Positions 17,541-25,718 of a stretch of DNA of 64,000 bases are shown here, piece by piece. This DNA comes from Marivita lacus (GTDB taxonomy: Bacteria > Pseudomonadota > Alphaproteobacteria > Rhodobacterales > Rhodobacteraceae), in contig NZ_BMFC01000011.1 in NCBI RefSeq assembly GCF_014637725.1, positions 1 to 64,000 on the forward strand, written 5' to 3'. Position numbers and translations under genes: made by a program. The notes beneath the pieces are model-generated. The model was not told the DNA's origin, searched no databases, and saw only the letters and a program-made list of their open reading frames with translations. Each line of letters starts with the position of its first letter. Positions within the stretch are counted from its first letter, which is position 1.

Positions 17541-18574
17541 GCCTGTACGTTACGCTGATGCGTCAGGCCCAAAGCTGTGCAGCGCTCGGTTCGCCGTTCA
17601 TGGCGCAGATGCTGCCGATATTGGCCAGGGTCTGGCCCGTGGGGTCGGCGCTGGACAGGGCCGTGGCGGGTTTTGAGGGCGATATCGGTCCCAACGGCCA
17701 CTCGCTCCCCTTGCGACTGGCCTCTGGCCTGCATGCGCTGGTTTTGACTGGGCAGGATGCCGGGCTGGCGGCGGTCTACCCGCCCAACGCGGCGTCTGAT
17801 GACAGGCTTGCGGCGGCGCTGACAGGCGCGCTGGAACGGCACGCAGCGTTCCTGCTGGACTGGATCACCTCTGCGCCGCAGACCAACGAGGTGCGCCGGT
17901 CGGCTGTGCTGATCGCCGGAACACATGCGCTGGTGCATCGCACCGGGGTTGCGCAGGTGCACCTGTCTGAACTGGGGGCGAGTGGCGGGCTGAACCTGAT
18001 GTTCGACCGCTTTGCACTGATGGCGGGCGACACCCGGCTGGGGCCGGAGGATGCGGCGTTGACACTGATGCCCGACTGGACCGGGCCTGCGCCTGTGGCC
18101 GCGCCTTTCGTGGTGACCGACCGGCGCGGTGTCGATCTCAACCCGCTTGATCCGCACAAGCCCGATGAAGCCCTGCGCCTGCGTGCCTACCTCTGGGCGG
18201 ATCAAGCGCACCGTGTTGCGCTGACCGACGCGGCGATCAAGGCAAGTTGCGCCATCGTTGATCGCGGCGATGCCGTGAACTGGCTGGAGCGGCGTCTGGC
18301 CGATGCGCCGAAAGCGCGGATTCACCTGATCTTCCACACGGTTGCATGGCAGTATTTTCCGTCGGATCGGCAAGCACGGGGAACGGCTCTGATCGAGGCG
18401 GCAGGTGCGCGCGCCACGCCGGACACCCCGGTCGCGTGGCTGCGAATGGAGGCCGATGGTGCCGCGCGGGGCGCGTCCGTGACAGCGCGGTTGTGGCCCG
18501 GGAACATACATATCACGCTCGGGCGGGCAGATTTTCATGGCCGCTGGGTGGATTGGTCGGGTGATCCCGACTAG
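17537..18574 (+). CDS. DUF2332 family protein
   Basis: The 345-residue protein matches the DUF2332 family by its overall pattern: N-terminal helical part with LPLRLASGLHALVLTG (about 55-70), NEVRRSAVLI and LSELGASGGLNLMFDR (about 144-160), the latter resembling a cofactor-binding glycine motif of Rossmann-like methyltransferases. Its biochemical role is unknown. It starts with GTG inside the pth stop codon, so translation is probably coupled to pth, as I recall from related genomes. Confidence 0.75.
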   Translation: MSLYVTLMRQAQSCAALGSPFMAQMLPILARVWPVGSALDRAVAGFEGDIGPNGHSLPLRLASGLHALVLTGQDAGLAAVYPPNAASDDRLAAALTGALERHAAFLLDWITSAPQTNEVRRSAVLIAGTHALVHRTGVAQVHLSELGASGGLNLMFDRFALMAGDTRLGPEDAALTLMPDWTGPAPVAAPFVVTDRRGVDLNPLDPHKPDEALRLRAYLWADQAHRVALTDAAIKASCAIVDRGDAVNWLERRLADAPKARIHLIFHTVAWQYFPSDRQARGTALIEAAGARATPDTPVAWLRMEADGAARGASVTARLWPGNIHITLGRADFHGRWVDWSGDPD

Positions 18575-18608
18575 GTGTGTAGCGACATGCACAGCAAGGA
18601 GGCCTGGA

Positions 18609-18992
18609 ATGGAACCGGACGACGCAATCAACGTGCTGGGTGGCCCGCTCGAAGGCTGTTCGACCGACCCGATGACCGGGTTCTTCCGCGACGGGCATTG
18701 CAACACCTGCGCCGCCGATCAGGGCAGTCACACGGTCTGCGCGGTGATGACGGCGGAATTCCTCGCTTATTCCAAATACGTGGGCAACGACCTGAGCACC
18801 CCTGTGCCGCAGTTCCGGTTTCCGGGGCTCAAGCCCGGCGATCACTGGTGCCTGTGCGCCTCGCGCTTTCTGCAGGCGCATGACGAGGGATGCGCGCCAT
18901 TGGTGAACCTTGCCGCGACGCACAAGCGCGCGCTCGATGTCGTGCCGATGCGGGTGCTGGAGCAACACGACATCAACACCTCCGACACCTGA
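18609..18992 (+). CDS. DUF2237 family protein
   Basis: The 127-residue protein matches DUF2237: NVLGGPLEGCSTDPMTGFFRDG at the start, the Cys pair CNTC, HTVCAVMT, and the Trp/Cys-rich GDHWCLCASRF near 80-90. The six or more Cys residues suggest metal binding or disulphides, but the function is unknown; family members often carry GDHWCLC. The ATG at 18609 follows AAGGAGG. It ends 6 bp from the convergent LuxR-type gene. Confidence 0.8.
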   Translation: MEPDDAINVLGGPLEGCSTDPMTGFFRDGHCNTCAADQGSHTVCAVMTAEFLAYSKYVGNDLSTPVPQFRFPGLKPGDHWCLCASRFLQAHDEGCAPLVNLAATHKRALDVVPMRVLEQHDINTSDT

Positions 18993-18998
18993 ACCGGC

Positions 18999-19526
18999 TC
19001 AGGACGCCTTGTCGATCTGCTGCGGCTGTGCGGCGGGCGTGCCGATGGGATCGCCCATCAATTCGTCGATGAACAGGCTCAGAAGCTGCGGGCGACCCGA
19101 AACCCCCGCCTTGCGGTAGATCGCGTTGGTCTGCGCCTTGACCGTGCCCTCGGACGTGTTGCGCAACGCGGCGATGTCGGCGGTGCTCAGCCCCTTGATG
19201 GAAAACAGCGCCACATCCCGTTCCGCCGGGGTCAGTTCCCACTCGGCGAAGCGTTCCTGCAACACGTCCATGAATGCCCCCGAGGCCAGACGCAGGCTTT
19301 GTTCGGCCGCGCGCTGGCGGCGAAGCGACCGGACCATGAGCGTCGCGCTGACAACCATCCCGAGGATGAGGCCGATCACGGCCCCGATCTGCGCCAGTTC
19401 GTAATAGACCCAGGCAATCGGGGATGACTTGATGCCGAACATGCTGCCAAGGATGTCCCACAACAGGAACAGCCCGCTGGCAAGTTGCAGCGCCCCCAGT
19501 GGGATCAGGACGACCCAGACCCTCAC
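18999..19526 (-). CDS. Membrane-anchored LuxR-type regulator
   Basis: The 175-residue protein has two hydrophobic helices (about 4-26 and 43-66), a short linker, and a C-terminal LuxR/GerE helix-turn-helix at about 98-150 (LTPAERDVALFSIKGLSTAD...SEGTVKAQTNAIYRKAGVSG). There is no receiver or autoinducer-binding domain, so the membrane part must sense the signal or a partner protein. It is the last gene of a three-gene minus-strand unit with the two secreted Asp-rich proteins (gap of 30 bp). The start is GTG at 19526. Target promoters are unknown. Confidence 0.8.
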   Translation of the reverse strand: MRVWVVLIPLGALQLASGLFLLWDILGSMFGIKSSPIAWVYYELAQIGAVIGLILGMVVSATLMVRSLRRQRAAEQSLRLASGAFMDVLQERFAEWELTPAERDVALFSIKGLSTADIAALRNTSEGTVKAQTNAIYRKAGVSGRPQLLSLFIDELMGDPIGTPAAQPQQIDKAS

Positions 19527-19556
19527 CGGCCAACCGATGTTCGAGCGGATGCGGGA

Positions 19557-19994
19557 TCAATCGTCATCATCGCCGCCATCGTCGTCGTCGCCACCACCAC
19601 CATCGTCACCATCGTCGCCACCATCGTCGTCGTCGTCGTCATCGTCGTCGTCCCGACCGCCCCTGTCATCATCGCGGTCGTCATCATCGTCATCTTCATC
19701 GGCACGATCCCTGCCGCGGTCGGTCCCGTCGTCGCGGTCGCGGTCGCGGTCGGATCGGTCGATGTAATCCCGCAGGATCGCCCCGGTCGAGGGATTGAGA
19801 ATGATCTCGCGGCGCCCGGCCGACCCGGTGGCGACGATCCGCGTCCGGCCCAGAAGCGTGCGCTGGAGCGTGATCTCGCGGTAGCCTTGCCGGCGCAGCT
19901 GGTTGACCACCTGGTCTTCGGCGGTCTGCGCAAGAACCGACCGTGGCACGAGGATGCCCGCCACCAAGCCTGCCAAGAGCTGTCTTCGTTTCAT
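19557..19994 (-). CDS. Secreted PepSY-like protein with Asp-rich tail (paralogue 1)
   Basis: The 145-residue protein has a signal peptide (1-22, ...PRSVLAQ), a PepSY-like module of about 50 residues (DQVVNQLRRQGYREI... ending NPSTGAILRDYID), and a tail from about 80 to the end made almost only of Asp, Arg and Gly. The tail has runs of up to ten Asp residues. It shares the same plan with the neighbour at 20059-20733. The start has a GGAGATCGGGA ribosome-binding site. A polyanionic secreted tail suggests Ca2+ or metal binding or a surface charge role; this is inference. Confidence 0.75.
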   Translation of the reverse strand: MKRRQLLAGLVAGILVPRSVLAQTAEDQVVNQLRRQGYREITLQRTLLGRTRIVATGSAGRREIILNPSTGAILRDYIDRSDRDRDRDDGTDRGRDRADEDDDDDDRDDDRGGRDDDDDDDDDDGGDDGDDGGGGDDDDGGDDDD

Positions 19995-20058
19995 TCCCGA
20001 TCTCCAAAAGGCTCCCGTCCGGGGGACGGAAGCCTTGGGTGTTCAGCTACCAGATGGT

Positions 20059-20733
20059 TCAATCGTCGTCATCATCATCATCGTCGTCGCTGTCGTCGTC
20101 ATCGCTGTCGTCGTCGCCGTCGCTGTCGTCATCGTCGTTGTCATCATCATCGTCGTCATCGCGGTCAGCATCCCGATCATCATCCCGCCCATCGTCGCGG
20201 TCATCGTCGCGGTCGTCGTCCCGGTCATCATCGCGATCGTCGTCCCGGTCATCATCGCGGTCGTCATCCCGATCATCATTCCGGTCGTCATCCCGGTCAT
20301 CATCGCGATCGTCATCGTCGTCACGATCATCGTCATTATCGCCTCGGCCACGCGCGTCATCATCCCGACCACGATCACCCCGCCCATTGCCACGGACGTC
20401 ATCGTCGTCGTCACGCAGATCATCAGAGCGCGCGATGTCGACGAAGTCACGGGCGCGGTTGCGGATCTCGACACCGGGGCGGGTGTCATCGTCCCCACGG
20501 ACGCGTTCGATCTCCTGCTTGAGAATATCGCCCGTGGCGCGGTCATAGACCACTTCGAGCTTTTGCGTGCCACGGATCGCCTCGACCTTGATCTGGCCAA
20601 GGCCATTGTCGATCTCGATGCGCTGAAACCCCTGGGCGGTCAGATCGCTGACGATCTGGTCGGTGGCTGATTGTGCAAGCGCCATGCTGCCGGTGAGCGT
20701 GGCGAAGAGCGCGGTCATCACTGTCTTTTTCAC
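20059..20733 (-). CDS. Secreted PepSY-like protein with long RDDD-repeat tail (paralogue 2)
   Basis: The 224-residue protein has a signal peptide (1-21, ...SMALAQ), a PepSY-like module (DQIVSDLTAQGFQRIEI... VVYDRATGDILKQEIE, about 25-76), a linker, then a tail from about 108 to 224 composed of Asp and Arg, with roughly 15 tandem RDDD tetrapeptides and a terminal run of Asp and Ser. GTG at 20733 follows AAAGGACGG. It is the first gene of the unit with paralogue 1 (64-bp gap) and the LuxR-type gene. Net charge of the tail is strongly negative. Confidence 0.78.
   Translation of the reverse strand: MKKTVMTALFATLTGSMALAQSATDQIVSDLTAQGFQRIEIDNGLGQIKVEAIRGTQKLEVVYDRATGDILKQEIERVRGDDDTRPGVEIRNRARDFVDIARSDDLRDDDDDVRGNGRGDRGRDDDARGRGDNDDDRDDDDDRDDDRDDDRNDDRDDDRDDDRDDDRDDDRDDDRDDDRDDGRDDDRDADRDDDDDDDNDDDDSDGDDDSDDDDSDDDDDDDDD
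20065..20365. repeat. Low-complexity GTC/ATC tract encoding RDDD repeats
   Basis: On the plus strand this stretch is almost wholly made of tcg, tca, tcc and cgg trinucleotides, with a 12-nt period around 20195-20330 that corresponds to the RDDD tetrapeptide. Both GAC and GAT codons are used, so the DNA repeat is less perfect than the protein repeat. A similar, shorter tract lies at 19560-19720. Copy number could vary by slippage. Confidence 0.85.
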
Positions 20734-20898
20734 TGGTCCGTCCTTTCATGTCCCATATGCCTGCCCTGATGCAGACAGTCGGAACACTGATCGCGGCGGT
20801 GATCGGGGGATATGTGCACAAGGTTTAATCCCCGGTCCATAAACCCCTGCCCTAGCCTCATAAACCCAGGTTTATGCGGACCCTTGGGCGTTCGGGCC

Positions 20899-20933
20899 AA
20901 AAGAAATCCCCCCGTGCCGTGCGGCACGAGGGG
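20899..20933 (-). terminator. Rho-independent terminator after trpB
   Basis: On the minus strand a GC-rich stem (about 20908-20918 paired with 20923-20933, one mismatch) with a four-base loop is followed by ATTTCTTTT. It begins 41 bp past the trpB stop and would end that transcript. Confidence 0.8.
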
Positions 20934-20973
20934 TTCGGTCGTCGGTCTAGATCGCAGGTTTACGCGGCGGGCG

Positions 20974-22156
20974 TCAGCCCATGTCGAATCCCAGGTGCTT
21001 GGCGACGGTAAAGATGTCCTTGTCGCCACGTCCGCACATGTTCATGCAGATGATGTGATCCTTGGGCAGCTCGGGCGCGATCTTCATCACATGGGCCAGC
21101 GCGTGGCTGGGTTCCAGCGCCGGGATGATGCCTTCGAGCGCACAGCTCAGCTGGAACGCCTCGAGCGCTTCCTTGTCGGTGATCGACACGTATTTCGCGC
21201 GACCGATGTCATGCAGCCAGGCGTGTTCCGGCCCGATGCCCGGATAGTCGAGCCCCGCCGAGATGCTGAACCCTTCGAGGATCTGGCCGTCGTCATCCTG
21301 CAACAGATAGGTGCGGTTGCCATGCAGCACGCCGGGCCTGCCGCCGGTGAGCGAGGCGCAATGCTCCATCTTCTCGTTCACACCCTTGCCGCCCGCTTCG
21401 ACGCCAATGATGTTCACCTCCTTGTCGTCGAGGAACGGGTAGAACAGACCCATCGCGTTCGATCCGCCCCCGATGGCCGCGATCAGCGTGTCGGGCAAGC
21501 GGCCCTCGGCCTCGTGCATCTGCTCGCGGACTTCCTTGCCGATGATCGACTGGAAATCGCGGACCATCGCCGGATAGGGGTGCGGACCGGCCACGGTGCC
21601 GATGCAGTAGAACGTGTCGCGCACATTGGTCACCCAGTCGCGCAGCGCGTCGTTCATCGCGTCCTTGAGCGTCCCGCGACCGGATGTGACCGGGATCACC
21701 TCGGCGCCCAGAAGGCGCATGCGGAAGACGTTGGGCTGCTGCCGTTCGACGTCATGCGCGCCCATGTAGACGATGCATTTCAGCCCGAACTTGGCGCAGA
21801 CGGTGGCGGTGGCGGGTCTTGCCCATGCGGCGGGCCAGGATGATCTGGCCCAGCACGTTGTTGATCTTGTGCGCGCCGGTGTGGTTCAGCTCGTCGCGCT
21901 TCATGTAGACCTTGGCACCGCCCAGATGGTCGGTCAGGCGTTCGGCGTGATAGAGCGGCGACGGGCGGCCCACGTAATGCTTCCAGAGGAAGTCCATCTC
22001 GGACCAGAAACTGTCGTCCGTCTTGGCGCGCTCGTACTGCTCTTCAAGTTCGAGAATGAGCGGCATCAGGGTTTCCGAGACGAACCGTCCCCCGAAGATG
22101 CCGAAGCGGCCCTTTTCATCGGGACCGGTCATGAAACTGTTGAATAGATCATTCAT
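20974..22156 (-). pseudogene. trpB: Tryptophan synthase beta chain, broken by an internal deletion
   Basis: Two reading frames together cover TrpB. Codons from ATG 22156 to about 21812 encode the N-terminal part, including the PLP-binding lysine in HTGAHKINN. Codons from about 21811 to 20974 encode the rest, including the phosphate-binding GGGSNAMG. At the 21811/21812 junction the sequence passes from GKTR straight to the ATVCAKFG region in another frame. The family-typical stretch IIAETGAGQHGV is absent, implying loss of about 38 bp (not a multiple of three). That stretch holds the catalytic Glu and the GAGQHG carboxylate-binding loop. As sequenced no active TrpB can be made. A sequencing or assembly error is possible; trpA (7069-7860) is intact. 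Confidence 0.85.
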
Positions 22157-22236
22157 CGCGCGCGCCTCTCTTGCCGAACGGGACACAGGTAGCGGTGTGA
22201 TACGCGATGAGCAAGGGGAAGCGCCGATCAGCGCAG

Positions 22237-23565
22237 TTAATCCGCGACCGACCGTTCGAGCGCCGGATACCGCGCCGCCAGTGTCACACCACGCGCCACG
22301 AAGGAGATCAGCAACGCGGCCCAGAGCCCGTGATTGCCAAAGCTCGGCACCAGCATCAGAGCGGCCCCGGCATAGATCAGCGCCGAGACCAGCATCATGT
22401 TGCGCATGTCCGCTGTCCGCGTCGCGCCGATGAAGATACCGTCGAACATGAACGACGCCAGCGCCAGCACCGGGGCGGCGGCCATCCACGGCAGATAGGC
22501 GCGCGCGGCCTGCTGCACCTCCGCGTTCTTGGCCATGAGATCGACGATCTGCGCGCCAAAACCCCAGAACGCCAACGCCAGCAGCACCGAGGCGGCCAGC
22601 CCCCAGAGGCTTGCCACCACGCTGGCCCGTCGCAGGGTCGCCACAGCCCGCGCGCCGACCGCCTGCCCGACCAGAGCTTCGGCGGAAAAGGCAAAGCCGT
22701 CGAGCGCATAGGCGGTGATGTGCAGGAACTGCAGCAACACCTGGTTGGCGGCGAGCGTCACATCGCCGAAATCCGCACCAATGAACATGAACGACAGGAA
22801 GATGGCCTGCAGCAGCAGCGACCGGATCAGGATGTCCGAGTTGACCTGCGCCATGCGCACCAGCTTGACCCGGTCGAACACCCGCGCCCAGTTGCGCCAG
22901 TCGGGCACGCGAAAGGCCGCGCGGCACAGGTAGAGCCCCATCGCCAGCCCGCTCCATTCAGCGAGGAAGGTGGCGAAGGCCACGCCGTTCACGCCCCAGC
23001 CAAAACTCAGCACGAAGAGCATGCTGAGCACCACGTTCACGCCATTCATCCAGAATTGCAGCACCAGCACGGCGCGGGTGCGTTCCTGCGCGATCAGCCA
23101 GCCGGTGATGCCGAAGACCGCGATTGCGGCAGGGGCCGACCAGATGCGGATCTGCATGTAGCCGCGGGCCAGGCTTTCGACCTCGTCACTGGCGGGGGCG
23201 ATGCGGAAGGACGCCCAGAAGATCGGCAGTTGCAGCAGGATGATCGCGGCTCCACCGGCAAGGCCGATCATCAGAACCCGCGTCAGGATCGCTGCCACCT
23301 CGGCGCGGTTGCCCTGCCCCAGCGCCTGCGCGGCCAGTCCGGTGGTGCCCATGCGCAGGAACCCGAACAGCCAGTAGATCGCCGAGAGGATGATCGCACC
23401 GATCCCCACAGCGCCGATGGGCGCGGCATCGCCCATCTGGCCGACAACGGCAGTGTCGACCGCGCCCAGGATCGGGATGGTGACATTGGACAGCACGATC
23501 GGAAACGCGATCTTGAGAACGCGCCAATGGGTGATCGCGTGCGGCGCGACGACCGTGTCAGTCAC
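22237..23565 (-). CDS. MATE-family exporter, DinF-like branch
   Basis: The 442-residue protein has about twelve hydrophobic segments and the DinF-like MATE start ([35 protein letters not shown], about 11-45; the Asp in VDTAVVG is the conserved cation-coupling region of the first helix). It likely exports organic cations or oxidised compounds by Na+ or H+ antiport. It overlaps the upstream thioesterase gene by 8 nt, so the two are in one unit with the second thioesterase. Substrate unknown. It is only distantly similar to the MATE gene at 2917-4284. Confidence 0.85.
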   Translation of the reverse strand: MTDTVVAPHAITHWRVLKIAFPIVLSNVTIPILGAVDTAVVGQMGDAAPIGAVGIGAIILSAIYWLFGFLRMGTTGLAAQALGQGNRAEVAAILTRVLMIGLAGGAAIILLQLPIFWASFRIAPASDEVESLARGYMQIRIWSAPAAIAVFGITGWLIAQERTRAVLVLQFWMNGVNVVLSMLFVLSFGWGVNGVAFATFLAEWSGLAMGLYLCRAAFRVPDWRNWARVFDRVKLVRMAQVNSDILIRSLLLQAIFLSFMFIGADFGDVTLAANQVLLQFLHITAYALDGFAFSAEALVGQAVGARAVATLRRASVVASLWGLAASVLLALAFWGFGAQIVDLMAKNAEVQQAARAYLPWMAAAPVLALASFMFDGIFIGATRTADMRNMMLVSALIYAGAALMLVPSFGNHGLWAALLISFVARGVTLAARYPALERSVAD

Positions 23566-24076
23566 TGGAATGGTCGGGCCGCGGCATCAGGAAATGCGCG
23601 GTGGCCTGCGCAAAGGGACGGTCCTTGTTGTCCTGCCAGGCTGTGGCCTGCACCGAGGCATAGCGCCGCCCGGCGCGCGTGATCGTGGCGCGGGCATAGG
23701 CGTCGCGCGGCAGGCCGGAGCGCAGGTAATCGACTGTGAAGTCGATGGTCTTGGGCAGGCGCGGCAGATTGCCGGCAGCCAGCGCCTCGACATCCAGAGC
23801 GCCGCTTTCGAAATCCTCCCAGATATAGGCCCAGCTGAGCGAGATGACGGCCGTCACCTCGAGAAAGGCCGCCGTCACTCCGCCATGGATCGCGGGCAGG
23901 ATCGGGTTGCCGATCAGCTTGTCATCATAGGACAGCACGCCGGTCAGTTCATCGCCGCGCCGGTCAAAGCCGATGCCCATGAAGCTGATATAGGGCACGC
24001 CCCCCACCAGCGCATTGAGCGCGGCGTCGCGGCGTTGCTTGACGATCTGGACGGGGTCGGGAGCCTTGCGCGCCAT
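23558..24076 (-). CDS. PaaI-type hotdog thioesterase (larger paralogue)
   Basis: The 172-residue protein has the hotdog thioesterase pattern: an acceptor segment NPILPAIHGGVTAAFLEVTAVIS (about 57-79), whose HGG motif is typical of PaaI-like enzymes, and a C-terminal beta sheet. Such enzymes hydrolyse acyl- or aryl-CoA thioesters. An insertion of about 25 residues after the long helix (WAYIWEDFESGALDVEALAAGNLPRLPK) makes it longer than its neighbour. The ATG at 24076 lies 1 bp from the upstream gene's stop codon region. It is co-directional with a MATE gene. Confidence 0.8.
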   Translation of the reverse strand: MARKAPDPVQIVKQRRDAALNALVGGVPYISFMGIGFDRRGDELTGVLSYDDKLIGNPILPAIHGGVTAAFLEVTAVISLSWAYIWEDFESGALDVEALAAGNLPRLPKTIDFTVDYLRSGLPRDAYARATITRAGRRYASVQATAWQDNKDRPFAQATAHFLMPRPDHSSD

Positions 24077-24077
24077 G

Positions 24078-24500
24078 TCAGCGCCCCTCCACGGTGAAGG
24101 CGCCGGTGGCGGTGGCCACGGGGTGGGCGGTGTCGTCGTCGAACGCGGTGGCGCGGACAAAAGCCACCGAGCGCGTGATGTGATAGACCTCGGCCCGCGC
24201 GGTGATCGCCTGACCGGGGGTGGCGGCACGCATGTAGTCGATGCGCAGGTCGATGGTGGCCGTGCCTGCGGGCGCGTCGGGATGGCTCATGACAGCCGCC
24301 CCGCCGCAGGTGTCCATCAGCGCCGACACCGCGCCGCCATGGATCACCCCGGTCTTGGGATCACCGATGAAGCGTTCGTCATAGGGCATGGAGATCTCGG
24401 CCATACCATCGCCCAGCGCGGTGACCTGCATGCCAAGCGCGCTGGAATGGGGAATGGTCTGAATGAATTGCCTTGCGATCTTGGCCTTGTCGAGGGTCAT
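24078..24500 (-). CDS. PaaI-type hotdog thioesterase (smaller paralogue)
   Basis: The 140-residue protein has the canonical PaaI layout: DPKTGVIHGGAVSALMDTCGGAAV (about 46-69), with HGG and the catalytic Asp in the following helix, then TIDLRIDYMRAATPGQ and VATATGAFTVEG. This is the usual length for the family. It is the first gene of a three-gene minus-strand unit with the larger paralogue and the DinF-like MATE gene. It is probably an acyl-CoA thioesterase and could release CoA from beta-oxidation intermediates, given the neighbouring acyl-CoA genes; specificity is unknown. Confidence 0.82.
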   Translation of the reverse strand: MTLDKAKIARQFIQTIPHSSALGMQVTALGDGMAEISMPYDERFIGDPKTGVIHGGAVSALMDTCGGAAVMSHPDAPAGTATIDLRIDYMRAATPGQAITARAEVYHITRSVAFVRATAFDDDTAHPVATATGAFTVEGR

Positions 24501-24621
24501 GGTCCGTCCTTGAATGTTGCGCCCGGTTTACGCCCCTTCGCGCCGGGAAACCAGCCATGTGATGACCCGGTTGCCCTGCAGGCTGTGCGCTTTTATGGTC
24601 GCGCAGCGAGAGGGTGGTGCA

Positions 24622-24993
24622 ATGACCGACCAGCGTCTGAGTTTCAAGGAGATGTGTGCGAAGTTCGATGTGACTCCGCGCACGCTCAGGTATTACGAAT
24701 ACATCGAACTGTTGCAGCCCGAACGCGATGGACGATCGCGTTGGTACCGCCCGAAAGAGGTCGCGCGGATGACCCTGATCCTGCGCGGACGCAAGTTCGG
24801 CTTTCAGCTCGAAGACATCCGACAATGGCTGCTGATCTACGAACAGGACGGCACGGATGCGCAGATGCGGGCCTGGATCGACCTTGCCGACCGCCAGCTG
24901 GCAGAGCTTGACGAACAGCGCAGCCAGCTTGACGAGGCGATCGAGGAATTGCAGAAGCTGCGCGACGACACGGCCACGATCCTGAACGACTGA
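24622..24993 (+). CDS. MerR-family regulator (first of two)
   Basis: The 123-residue protein has an N-terminal MerR helix-turn-helix ([35 protein letters not shown], about 8-43) and a C-terminal coiled coil (about 80-115), with no Cys-rich metal site, unlike metal-sensing MerR members. ATG 24622 follows AGGGTGG. It resembles the second MerR protein at 25285-25689 along its whole length, so the two are tandem paralogues. It could respond to an acyl-CoA like LiuR-type regulators; this is inferred from the acyl-CoA dehydrogenase genes that follow. Confidence 0.85.
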   Translation: MTDQRLSFKEMCAKFDVTPRTLRYYEYIELLQPERDGRSRWYRPKEVARMTLILRGRKFGFQLEDIRQWLLIYEQDGTDAQMRAWIDLADRQLAELDEQRSQLDEAIEELQKLRDDTATILND

Positions 24994-25165
24994 TCACCGG
25001 GTTTTCACGACTCACCAAGCCTGTGCCCCTCGGGTTTTCCTGACCGCGCGCCGTGAGGTCCGTGTGCGGGTGATCCGGGGCACGGCTTCTCGCATCGCCT
25101 GCGCTGGCAACCTCAAAGCGCTTTGAAACAATATTTCCGGTCAACGAGGGTGACGTTGCCTGATC

Positions 25166-25212
25166 TTACGTCAACGTAAAAGTGACGTGGCGTCTGTGTT
25201 ACGTCAACGTAA
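25166..25212. promoter_or_regulatory. Two tandem MerR-type operators TTACGTCAACGTAA
   Basis: Identical 14-bp near-perfect palindromes TTACGT-CA-ACGTAA lie at 25166-25179 and 25199-25212 (33 bp apart, about three helical turns), upstream of the second merR gene. The form is very similar to the motif I recall for LiuR, a MerR regulator of branched-chain amino acid and fatty-acid genes in Proteobacteria. The likely binder is the MerR product of 25285-25689, possibly also its paralogue. No good promoter elements can be assigned with confidence. Confidence 0.72.
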
Positions 25213-25284
25213 ATTCCCATTGTAAGACGGCATCAGCCTTCGCATGTCGATGCCATGACCGGCAGCGAAACAAGGACGACGACA

Positions 25285-25689
25285 ATGACTGACGACCGCA
25301 CCATGACCATCAGGGAGATGTGTGACACCTATGATGTCACACCGCGCACGCTGCGGTTCTATGAAGCCAAGGAACTGCTCTTTCCGATCCGCGAAGGCCA
25401 GAAGCGACTGTTCACGAAGCGCGACCGCGCGCGCCTCAAGCTGATCCTGCGTGGCAAGCGCTTTGGCTTCAGCCTCGAAGAGATTCGGCAGCTTCTGGAC
25501 CTCTATCACATGGGTGACCAGCAGCAGACACAGCTGGCCCGGACCTATGAAATCGCCCAGCAGCGCCTGACTGACATGGAAACGCAACGCGACGAGCTTA
25601 ATCAGGCGATTGATGAACTCAAGGAACAGATGCGTTGGGGCGAGAAGATGCTTGCCTCGATGGATCAAAGCAAACGCGCGGCTGAATAG
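25285..25689 (+). CDS. MerR-family regulator (second of two), probable head of acyl-CoA oxidation operon
   Basis: The 134-residue protein has the MerR DNA-binding domain ([26 protein letters not shown], about 8-33) and a helical dimerisation region (about 75-120) without metal-binding Cys. ATG 25285 follows AAGGA and aligns with the start of the other MerR paralogue; an upstream ATG at 25255 has no clear ribosome-binding site. The acyl-CoA dehydrogenase gene follows after 29 bp, so it heads that operon. The twin palindromes at 25166-25212 suggest autoregulation. Confidence 0.87.
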   Translation: MTDDRTMTIREMCDTYDVTPRTLRFYEAKELLFPIREGQKRLFTKRDRARLKLILRGKRFGFSLEEIRQLLDLYHMGDQQQTQLARTYEIAQQRLTDMETQRDELNQAIDELKEQMRWGEKMLASMDQSKRAAE

Positions 25690-25718
25690 GCCGCAGCACC
25701 GCAGTTAGGGAGACCGCA

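Noticed and set aside
19557-20365. Trinucleotide tracts as a possible CRISPR array or microsatellite
   Set aside because: There are no spacers of constant length, and the repeats stay in frame within two proteins with signal peptides and ribosome-binding sites. They are coding repeats.
22207-23682. Long plus-strand open frame of about 490 codons
   Set aside because: It is antisense to the MATE gene 22237-23565, whose protein has clear membrane helices and family motifs. The plus-strand product is Gln/Arg/His-rich as expected for a GC-rich shadow.
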